This document shows positions 6,820 through 12,448 of a stretch of DNA of 12,448 nucleotides, in pieces. The stretch covers positions 1 to 12,448 of the forward strand of contig JABXIP010000478.1 in assembly GCA_013373005.1 (NCBI GenBank), written 5' to 3'. A model generated the notes under the pieces. The model was not told where the DNA came from, made no database searches, and was given only the letters and a program-made list of their open reading frames with translations. Every line of letters starts with the position of its first letter. Positions within the stretch are counted from its first letter, which is position 1. Position numbers and translations under genes: made by a program. The DNA is from Cytophagia bacterium (GTDB taxonomy: Bacteria > Bacteroidota > Bacteroidia > Cytophagales > Cyclobacteriaceae).

Positions 6820-9800
6820 ATGTCAAACGAAAATCAAAATAAGGTCGTAGACAAAGAGTTTGGCTTAACCTCCTTGTCTTTAAGAAATAGGATTACAGTA
6901 TACGTGCTTACCCTCTTAATAGTGGTGGCCGGTGTGTACTCCTACATAACTTTGCCGAAGGAAAGTTTTCCTGAGGTAGAGCAACCTACTGTATATGTTA
7001 GTACCGCCCACCCAGGAAACTCTCCTGAAGATATTGAGAGTCTGATTACCAGGGAGCTGGAAAAGGAAATTAACACAATTGAAGGTGTTGATAACATTCA
7101 GTCTACTTCGGTGCAGGATTTTTCTGCCATCGTAGTTGAATTCCAGGTTGGGGTAGATGTTGATGAGGCTGTAATTGATGTGAAAGATGCTGTTGACAGA
7201 GCGAAGTCTGAATTGCCTTCTGATCTAAAGACAGATCCAAACGTGATCAAATTTAGCTTTTCCGAGAACTTCCCAATTCTCAATATTAATCTTACCGATC
7301 CGTCTAAGACGCTTGATGAGCTAAATGATATTGCCGAGTTTTTGGAGGATGAGATTGAAAAGCTCGGTGAAATCTCCAAGGTCAATATTGTTGGGGTAGA
7401 TGAGAAAGAGGTTGAGATAAAGGTCGATCCATTTAAGCTTGAAGCCAGGATGGTCACTTTCTCAGATATCGAAAATGCTATTGCTGCAGAGAACCTCACA
7501 TTGTCAGGAGGTAATATAGTAGCAGATGGATTGAGAAGAAACGTTCGTGTGATTGGTGAATATGAGAATCCTAAAGACATGGAAGATCTCATTATCAGTA
7601 ATGAGAACGGGAATATTGTCTATCTGAAAGATGTAGCAACGGTTGAGTTTGGCTATAAAGACAAACAAAACTATGCCAGGCTAGACCTTAATCCTGTGGT
7701 TAAGATCGATGTGATGAAGCGTAGTGGTGAGAATTTGCTGACTGCTACAGATAAAATCATGGCCATTATTGCTGATGCACGGCTAAGCGGTAATATTCCT
7801 GAAAGCACCAATGTTACTATTACCAACGATCAGTCTAAAGACACAAGAGAGCAGGTAAGTAGCTTGGGTAACAACATCATCTTTGGGGTGATTCTGGTGG
7901 TTACAGTATTGCTTTTCTTCCTGGGAACTAAGAACTCACTTTTCGTGGGTATGGCTATTCCACTGTCCATGTTCATGGCATTAATGATTCTTGGATTGGC
8001 GGGTATTACTATCAACACAATGACACTTTTCGGCCTGATCATGGCCTTGGGTATGTTGGTAGATAATGGAATTGTGGTTGTTGAGAATGTCTACCGTTTA
8101 ATGGAAGAAGGACTTAGCCCAATGGCAGCTACAAGACGTGGTGTTGGTGAAGTGGCTCTGCCTATTATCTCATCAACAGCTACAACTTTGGCAGCCTTTA
8201 TTCCATTGGCCTTCTGGCCGGGAATTATCGGTGAGTTCATGCTCTATTTACCATTGACTTTGATCATCACTTTGGGGTCGTCATTGTTTGTTGCCTTGGT
8301 TATCAACCCGGTATTTATTTCAAGCTTCATGACTCTTGATGGTAAGAAGCAGTATAACCATAAGAAAATCTTGATCAGGTCAGGTATAGCTATTATTGCT
8401 GGTTTGGTTGTTGCGTTTGGCTTCGGAATCATTCCTTTGGGTAATCTATTGATGCTCATCGGTATAATCACTTTGTTGAATGTGTACATATTAGGGCCAT
8501 TGTCGAGAAGATTCCAGGCCGGATTCTTACCTGCTATTGAGTCTAGATATGAGAAGATTCTGAAGTCTGCGGTTAAAAATCCAGGGTGGTATCTAATTGG
8601 TGCATTTGCGTTGCTATTTGTCTCTCTGGGGATATTCGGAGCTAACTCTCCTAACGTACTATTCTTCCCTGAAAATGAGCCAAAATATGTAAATGTTTTC
8701 GTGGAATTTCCTGTAGGAACGGATATAGAAACTACCAATGACTTCTCTCGAGATATTGAAGCTCAGGTAATCAAAATTGTTGAACCTTATTCTAGCGTGG
8801 TTGAATCAGTTTCTACCAATGTTAGTCAAGGTGCTGCCGATCCGAACGACCCAACAGCTGTTGGTCAGTCTGAAGAGCCTCACAAGGCTCGTATTACGGT
8901 GAACTTTGTGGAAAGTAAGCTGCGAGGAGATATCGATACAAAGGATATCATGAACGATATCCGTGCTCAGGTAAAGCTTCAGCCGGGTGTTACTCTTACG
9001 GTTGATAAAGATGCTGCAGGACCTCCTACTGGTAAGCCGATTAACCTGGAGTTGATTGGCGAGGATCTGGAAACCTTGATTAGGTTGAGTGAGGATATTC
9101 AGCAGGAAATTGCGGCATCAGGAATCAGAGGTATAGAGAAACTCAAAAGCTCATTGGAATTGGGTAAGCCTGAGTTAGTGGTGGAAATTGATAGAGATAA
9201 TGCGAGAAGGTTTGGATTGTCTACCTCTTCCATTGCCAATGAAATCAGAACCGCCTTGTTTGGTAAAGAGGTTTCTAAGTTCAAGGAAGGAGAGGATAGT
9301 TATGAAGTGAACGTTCGTCTTAATCAGAACTATAGATATGATGTAGATGCTTTGATGAATAAAAACATCACTTTCAGAGATCAAAACTCTGGTAAATTGG
9401 TGCAGGTTCCTATTTCGTCTGTAGCTCATGTTCGCTATGGTTCAACTTACGGTTCCATCAAAAGAAAGGACTTAGACAGACTTGTAACTCTTAGTTCGAA
9501 TGTTTTGGCTGGCTATAATGCAACAGCCATTACTGAGGAGTTGGAAGTGTTAATGGCTGATTATGATATGCCTGCTGGTTACAGCTACGCCTTCACTGGT
9601 GAGCAACAAGAGCAGGCAGAGAATATGGCATTCCTTTCAAAAGCATTGTTGATTGCCGTGTTCATGATCTTCTTAATCATCGTGTCTCAGTTCAACAAAA
9701 TTACTGCTCCATTCATCATTATGGTTTCGGTATTGTTGAGTACTGTGGGTGTATTCCTTGGCTTGGTGATCTTCAACATGGAATTTGTAGTAATCATGAC

Positions 9801-10296
9801 CATGGTGGGAATTATTGCCCTGGCCGGAATTGTGGTGAACAATGCGATTGTATTGATTGACTTTATCGAGCTAACCAGAAAGAGAAGAAGACAAGAATTG
9901 GGAATTGATGAAGAGGCAAGATTACCAATGAATGAGGTGGTGGACTCCATCATTATTGCTGGTAAAACAAGGCTTCGTCCGGTAATTCTAACTGCGGTTA
10001 CAACTATCCTCGGACTTGTTCCTTTGGCAGTAGGGTTGAACATAGACTTTATCGGGGCATTTATGACTTATAATGCCGACTTCTATGTAGGTGGAGATAA
10101 CGTAATCTTCTGGGGGCCGATGTCTTGGACAATTATTTTCGGTCTCACATTCGCCACATTCTTTACGCTGATTATTGTTCCTACAGCCTATCTAATTGCA
10201 GATAAGGCCATGTATAGAATAGACAAGTGGAGAGGAAAAATTTCGATTGTAGATATGAGCGATCATTCAGGTGACGAAAAGGAAGTTTTGGCCTGA
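6820..10296 (+). CDS. RND efflux permease (AcrB/HAE family)
   Basis: Inner-membrane proton-driven pump of the tripartite system. The 1158 residues exceed AcrB (about 1049). The N-terminus has SLRNRITVYVLTLLIVVAGVY (TM1), PKESFPEVEQPTVYV and a porter domain to about 345. TM2-TM6 follow, with the TM4 motif GMLVDNGIVVVENV (411-424). The second porter/docking half spans about 605-935, with GPPTGKPINLEL at 734-745. TM8-TM12 include GIVVNNAIVLIDF (1003-1015) and RPVILTAVTTILGLVPLA (1053-1070). AcrB's second TM4 Asp is Asn416 here (Asp415 kept), and the TM10 Lys is Asn1007. Extra length comes from two added hydrophobic stretches (about 519-558) between TM6 and TM7, and an insert with NADFYVGGDNVIFWGP (1085-1100) before TM12. 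Both are, to my knowledge, common in Bacteroidota homologues. AGGAG at 6801-6805 is 14 bases from the ATG. Substrate unknown. Confidence 0.96.
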   Translation: MSNENQNKVVDKEFGLTSLSLRNRITVYVLTLLIVVAGVYSYITLPKESFPEVEQPTVYVSTAHPGNSPEDIESLITRELEKEINTIEGVDNIQSTSVQDFSAIVVEFQVGVDVDEAVIDVKDAVDRAKSELPSDLKTDPNVIKFSFSENFPILNINLTDPSKTLDELNDIAEFLEDEIEKLGEISKVNIVGVDEKEVEIKVDPFKLEARMVTFSDIENAIAAENLTLSGGNIVADGLRRNVRVIGEYENPKDMEDLIISNENGNIVYLKDVATVEFGYKDKQNYARLDLNPVVKIDVMKRSGENLLTATDKIMAIIADARLSGNIPESTNVTITNDQSKDTREQVSSLGNNIIFGVILVVTVLLFFLGTKNSLFVGMAIPLSMFMALMILGLAGITINTMTLFGLIMALGMLVDNGIVVVENVYRLMEEGLSPMAATRRGVGEVALPIISSTATTLAAFIPLAFWPGIIGEFMLYLPLTLIITLGSSLFVALVINPVFISSFMTLDGKKQYNHKKILIRSGIAIIAGLVVAFGFGIIPLGNLLMLIGIITLLNVYILGPLSRRFQAGFLPAIESRYEKILKSAVKNPGWYLIGAFALLFVSLGIFGANSPNVLFFPENEPKYVNVFVEFPVGTDIETTNDFSRDIEAQVIKIVEPYSSVVESVSTNVSQGAADPNDPTAVGQSEEPHKARITVNFVESKLRGDIDTKDIMNDIRAQVKLQPGVTLTVDKDAAGPPTGKPINLELIGEDLETLIRLSEDIQQEIAASGIRGIEKLKSSLELGKPELVVEIDRDNARRFGLSTSSIANEIRTALFGKEVSKFKEGEDSYEVNVRLNQNYRYDVDALMNKNITFRDQNSGKLVQVPISSVAHVRYGSTYGSIKRKDLDRLVTLSSNVLAGYNATAITEELEVLMADYDMPAGYSYAFTGEQQEQAENMAFLSKALLIAVFMIFLIIVSQFNKITAPFIIMVSVLLSTVGVFLGLVIFNMEFVVIMTMVGIIALAGIVVNNAIVLIDFIELTRKRRRQELGIDEEARLPMNEVVDSIIIAGKTRLRPVILTAVTTILGLVPLAVGLNIDFIGAFMTYNADFYVGGDNVIFWGPMSWTIIFGLTFATFFTLIIVPTAYLIADKAMYRIDKWRGKISIVDMSDHSGDEKEVLA

Positions 10297-10326
10297 TGTT
10301 TGTAGTTAAAGATAACGTGGTGATTA

Positions 10327-10347
10327 GGTTCCCTGAAAACGGGAATC
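10327..10347. repeat. Small hairpin upstream of the operon terminator
   Basis: GGTTCCC (10327-10333) pairs with GGGAATC (10341-10347) around TGAAAAC. This gives 7 pairs, one of them G-U. No T-tract follows. It may protect the 3' end of the efflux mRNA or pause polymerase ahead of the terminator 25 bases on. Confidence 0.4.
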
Positions 10348-10371
10348 GTTCATAGTTAAGGTTGATTTGGT

Positions 10372-10405
10372 GGCTCCCGGGGTGGTTCCCGGGAGCTCTT
10401 TTTTT
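10372..10405 (+). terminator. Strong intrinsic terminator of the efflux operon
   Basis: GCTCCCGGG (10373-10381), loop GTGGTT, CCCGGGAGC (10388-10396): a perfect 9-bp GC-rich stem, extendable by a G-T pair. It is followed at once by TCTTTTTTT (10397-10405). Placed 75 bases after the permease stop, it closes the TetR-TolC-MFP-RND transcript and separates it from the metallophosphoesterase gene. Confidence 0.93.
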
Positions 10406-10410
10406 GCCTT

Positions 10411-10453
10411 CCGTCATTCAGACCCTGAGGTACGAAGGGGAAGAATCTCCCGG
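10411..10453. repeat. Dispersed CATTC...GAATCT intergenic element, copy A
   Basis: CATTCAGA (10415-10422), CTGAGGTACGA (10425-10435) and GAATCT (10443-10448) resemble, with small indels, the element at 11858-11886 (CATTCCGA, CTGAGC, CGA, GAATCT). The outer ATTC/GAAT words are inverted repeats. I recall GTCATTC-nGA-...-GAATCT sequences as common between genes in Bacteroidota genomes. Copy number in this genome cannot be seen here. The rest of the gap up to 10509 shows only short direct repeats (TTCTTAG twice). Confidence 0.5.
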
Positions 10454-10509
10454 TTGAAATTCTTAGTTCTTAGTTGAACTTGAACCTAATTTCTGAAGTT
10501 TATTAATTG

Positions 10510-11757
10510 ATGCGTCCTTCGCCTTTAGCATTTATTATTCTAATTGTTTTCCTAGCCTGGCTGGATTTCTACGCCTATCAGGCAACCAAGACCCTATTGG
10601 GTAAGCTGAAATCACGCGCTAAGAAGGTAATTAGGTACGCGTATCTTACGCAAGCTATTGCCATGATGGGCCTGATAATGTTTCTCTGGTTGGTGCAGGC
10701 CGGAACTACCTCTTTTATGTTCCTTTTATCAATCATTTTCATGAGCTATGCGGCCAAGCTATTGGCAGTCTTGTTTGTCTTTTTTGACGACATCAGGCGG
10801 GTGCTCAAGTGGTTCTTTGAAGGAAGAAAAAGAAGATACGAGAAGCGTGTTGCAAGTGGACAAAAGATGCCTCGTTCTAAGTTCTTAGCCAGAACTGCGG
10901 TTGTAGCTGCTACACTTCCTGTTGTGACCATGAGCTTTGGGATAGTGAAAGGCGCCTACGATTACAGAATCAGAAGAAGGAAAGTCTATTTGCCCAACCT
11001 TCCCAAAGGTTTTGAAGGGATTAAAGTAGCGCAGCTATCAGACATTCATAGCGGAAGCTTTTTCGATAAAACCGCTGTTCAGGGAGGTATTGATTTATTA
11101 CTGAACGAAAAGCCTGACCTTATCTTCTTTACCGGAGACCTGGTGAACAATGAAACCAAAGAGGTAAAGGAGTACATAGACATGTTCTCTAAGGTAAAAG
11201 CCGATTTGGGTGTTTACTCTACCCTTGGTAATCATGATTATGGAGATTATCGTGCTTGGTCTTCTATGGCTGCTAAAAAGCAGAATCTTGATGACATGGT
11301 CAAAGTACATGAGCGCATGGGTTGGAAGCTTCTGATGAATGAAAATGAATCGCTCAAGGTAGGAACAGATCAGATTTCCATCATTGGAGTAGAGAACTGG
11401 GGCGCGGGAAGGTTTGCCAAGTATGGAGATCTTTCAAAAGCAGTTATGCATTCAGAAGGCGATGCTAAACTTTTGCTTTCACATGACCCTAGCCATTGGG
11501 ATGCTCAAGTGAGAACACAGCAACCAGATATTGATTTGATGTTTGCCGGTCACACTCACGGTATGCAACTGGGTGTTGAAATTGGTGACTGGAGATGGAG
11601 TCCTTCCAAATACATGTACAAGCAATGGGCCGACCTCTATAAGGAAGACAACCAATATCTTTATGTAAACCGGGGCTATGGTTTCCTAGGCTTCCCTGGA
11701 AGAATCGGAATTTATCCGGAAATCACCATTCTGGAATTGACTTCTAAACCTGTCTAG
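10510..11757 (+). CDS. Membrane-anchored metallophosphoesterase (YkuE/LpxG-like)
   Basis: A two-metal phosphoesterase tethered to the inner membrane. Hydrophobic segments at about 6-24, 43-63, 68-93 and 127-147 precede the catalytic domain. The last follows PRSKFLAR, which looks like a degenerate twin-arginine motif (only one Arg, so Tat export is doubtful). The calcineurin-like metal motifs are complete: LSDIHSG (Asp178, His180), FTGDLVN (Asp210), LGNHDYG (Asn241, His242, Asp243), LLSHDP (His325) and AGHTHG (His348, His350). A closing VNRGYGFLGFPGRIG is typical of this group. Relatives include YkuE and LpxG-type UDP-diacylglucosamine hydrolases, so a lipid or cell-envelope phosphodiester is a plausible substrate, but this is not shown. 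Start at ATG 10510, since the preceding in-frame TTG at 10507 offers nothing better. It is 415 residues. Probably a single-gene transcript, with a terminator before and a candidate one after. Confidence 0.92.
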   Translation: MRPSPLAFIILIVFLAWLDFYAYQATKTLLGKLKSRAKKVIRYAYLTQAIAMMGLIMFLWLVQAGTTSFMFLLSIIFMSYAAKLLAVLFVFFDDIRRVLKWFFEGRKRRYEKRVASGQKMPRSKFLARTAVVAATLPVVTMSFGIVKGAYDYRIRRRKVYLPNLPKGFEGIKVAQLSDIHSGSFFDKTAVQGGIDLLLNEKPDLIFFTGDLVNNETKEVKEYIDMFSKVKADLGVYSTLGNHDYGDYRAWSSMAAKKQNLDDMVKVHERMGWKLLMNENESLKVGTDQISIIGVENWGAGRFAKYGDLSKAVMHSEGDAKLLLSHDPSHWDAQVRTQQPDIDLMFAGHTHGMQLGVEIGDWRWSPSKYMYKQWADLYKEDNQYLYVNRGYGFLGFPGRIGIYPEITILELTSKPV

Positions 11758-11828
11758 GTTAAGGTTTAAAGTTTTTAGTTCAAAGTCTATTTTATCCTTT
11801 CCTGACAGCGTAAAAGATGAAGTAAAGT

Positions 11829-11856
11829 CCCCTTTAGAGGATTTAGGGGTATTTTT
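11829..11856 (+). terminator. Candidate terminator after the metallophosphoesterase
   Basis: CCCCT (11829-11833) pairs with AGGGG (11845-11849) across an 11-base loop, followed by TATTTTT (11850-11856). The stem is short and the loop long, so termination would be moderate. The CCCCTTTAG...TTTAGGGG wording also resembles a dispersed Bacteroidota intergenic sequence, so it may be a repeat rather than a dedicated terminator. Confidence 0.45.
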
Positions 11857-11857
11857 C

Positions 11858-11886
11858 CATTCCGAGCTGAGCCGAGGAATCTGTCC
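11858..11886. repeat. Dispersed CATTC...GAATCT intergenic element, copy B
   Basis: CATTCCGAGCTGAGCCGAGG runs into GAATCTGTCC. Outer arms ATTCC (11859-11863) and GGAAT (11876-11880) are inverted. It shares word order with copy A at 10411-10453 and lies directly after the candidate terminator and 25 bases before the two-hairpin module. Confidence 0.5.
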
Positions 11887-11910
11887 GATTATTTCATCTT
11901 CGGAGTGGTC

Positions 11911-11980
11911 ATGTACCTACGGCACATTCAGGTTTTTTGATGGTCATTAGTTACCAATATCTAGTCCCGAAGGGACTAGG
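11911..11980 (+). repeat. Two-hairpin REP-like module, forward copy
   Basis: Hairpin 1 is TGTACC-tac-GGCACA (11912-11926, one mismatch, which becomes a G-U pair if read from the minus strand). After 34 bases comes hairpin 2, CTAGTCCC-gaa-GGGACTAG (11961-11979), a perfect 8-bp stem with a 3-base loop, preceded by TTACCAATAT. An inverted copy lies at 12064-12134. The layout resembles REP/BIME-type dispersed elements. No open reading frame or transposase is present, so it is probably non-autonomous. Confidence 0.65.
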
Positions 11981-12063
11981 GAAAGGGTGAATTGGCCTGG
12001 GTTCCACTAAGAAGGCATTCATTCGATCCACTGGCCTTTTTCTTGAATAATCTTACTTTCTTC

Positions 12064-12134
12064 TTTGTCCCATAGGGACTAAATATTGTTAGAACTTGAA
12101 TGGAAATTGCATTGAGTGTGCCTTTAGGTACACA
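12064..12134 (-). repeat. Two-hairpin REP-like module, inverted copy
   Basis: Read on the minus strand this has the same order as the forward copy. GTGTACC/GGCACAC hairpin (12116-12133, 4-base loop, one G-T pair) is followed after 33 bases by a GTCCC-tat-GGGAC hairpin (12067-12079) preceded by CTAACAATAT. Over 30 bases around the second hairpin it matches the forward copy at 23 positions (hand alignment). The 83 bases between the copies (11981-12063) hold no gene or clear motif. Confidence 0.62.
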
Positions 12135-12141
12135 ACAACGA

Positions 12142-12175
12142 TTGGGTCAAGTTCTCTGCTCATTTATTACATTAG
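12142..12175 (+). promoter_or_regulatory. Candidate Bacteroidota-type promoter for the ThuA-like gene
   Basis: TTG (12142-12144) and TACATTAG (12168-12175) match the TTG / TAnnTTTG promoter pattern, with 5 of 6 fixed bases in the second box and a 23-base gap at the upper end of the accepted range. Transcription would start about 15-20 bases before the ATG. Such short motifs arise by chance, so this is tentative. Confidence 0.35.
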
Positions 12176-12198
12176 CACATTGGCAATTGCTTATTGTT

Positions 12199-12448
12199 AT
12201 GAAATACATTGGTCTCCTCTTTATCCTGCTTGTACTTAGCTGTCAACCTCCTAAGCCAAAAAGTCTGTTGATTTACACCAGAAACGGTGAGGGGTTTGTC
12301 CATGACAATATCGCGGCCAGTGTTGAAGCTTTGGAGAAACTAGCTTCTGAAAACAACTATGAGGTTCAGTTAACTGACTCGCCCGATTTTTTTACTCCAG
12401 AAAATCTCAAGCAGATTGATTGTATCATCTTCTCTAATAGCAATAATG
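12199..12448 (+). CDS. ThuA-like domain lipoprotein, N-terminal part (3' end outside window)
   Basis: 83 codons are visible and the frame is open at the window end. A type II signal peptide, MKYIGLLFILLVLSC, gives a lipidated Cys15 followed by Gln. The mature part reads SLLIYTRNGEGFVHDNIAAS, then a helix, YEVQLTDSPDFFTPENLKQ and IDCIIFSNSNN. This is the start of a ThuA-like (trehalose-utilisation type, class I glutamine-amidotransferase-like) fold: first beta-strand, G-(F)-x-H-D loop, 'tDs.dfFtpenL' segment and the 'D.iiF.n' strand. In Bacteroidota such domains are often in secreted proteins linked to sugar metabolism, sometimes fused to other domains, but the truncation hides that here. No Shine-Dalgarno site is visible; the leader is AT-rich. 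The biochemical function of ThuA-like proteins is poorly defined. Confidence 0.85.
   Translation, partial: MKYIGLLFILLVLSCQPPKPKSLLIYTRNGEGFVHDNIAASVEALEKLASENNYEVQLTDSPDFFTPENLKQIDCIIFSNSNN

Noticed and set aside
7098..7592. Minus-strand open frame of 164 codons inside the permease gene
   Set aside because: Serine-rich shadow of the real gene with no domain; the same holds for the other minus-strand frames at 8244-8738, 2199-2654 and 5602-5946.
3669..10296. Efflux operon as a new system
   Set aside because: The order TetR-TolC-MFP-RND is a known, common arrangement in Bacteroidota; only details of the permease and the regulatory region are unusual.
11758..12198. CRISPR array or insertion sequence in the repeat-rich gap
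   Set aside because: Repeats are two inverted modules and single elements, not regularly spaced direct repeats; no transposase frame and no flanking target-site duplication is visible.

Overview
The window looks like chromosomal DNA of a marine-type Bacteroidota, most likely Cytophagales (Roseivirga/Fulvivirga-like). The basis is protein style and genome habit: A-rich leaders with few Shine-Dalgarno sites, lipoproteins with short SCG/SCQ lipoboxes, a TetR-TolC-MFP-RND gene order, and hairpin-rich dispersed repeats between genes. The genus is an inference; no rRNA or other marker gene is present. All genes are on the + strand.

Positions 1-3269 hold a glycerol-use cluster: the C-terminal three quarters of glycerol kinase (glpK, cut by the window start), a small unrecognised exported protein, and FAD-dependent glycerol-3-phosphate dehydrogenase (glpD). 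Gaps of 6 and 10 bases imply one transcript. GlpK makes glycerol-3-phosphate and GlpD oxidises it to dihydroxyacetone phosphate at the membrane. The role of the middle gene is unknown.

Positions 3270-3668 hold no convincing gene. They carry several short inverted and direct repeats just upstream of a TetR-type regulator. From 3669 to 10296 runs a complete tripartite efflux operon: TetR regulator, TolC-like outer-membrane channel (17-base overlap with the regulator), lipoprotein membrane-fusion protein and a 1158-residue RND permease. It ends at a strong intrinsic terminator (10372-10405). The pump should export hydrophobic or toxic compounds from the periplasm or inner membrane through the outer membrane; the substrate cannot be read from the sequence.

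Positions 10510-11757 encode a membrane-anchored metallophosphoesterase of the YkuE/LpxG-like type with all metal-binding motifs. The following 441-base gap (11758-12198) is dense in repeats: a candidate terminator, a dispersed CATTC...GAATCT element (a relative lies at 10411-10453), and two facing copies of a two-hairpin module resembling REP/BIME elements. The last 250 bases start a lipoprotein with a ThuA-like domain, cut by the window end.

I found no convincing undescribed multi-gene system. The items most worth a second look are the paired two-hairpin repeat (11911-12134), the unknown exported protein inside the glp cluster, and the repeat cluster in front of the TetR gene.
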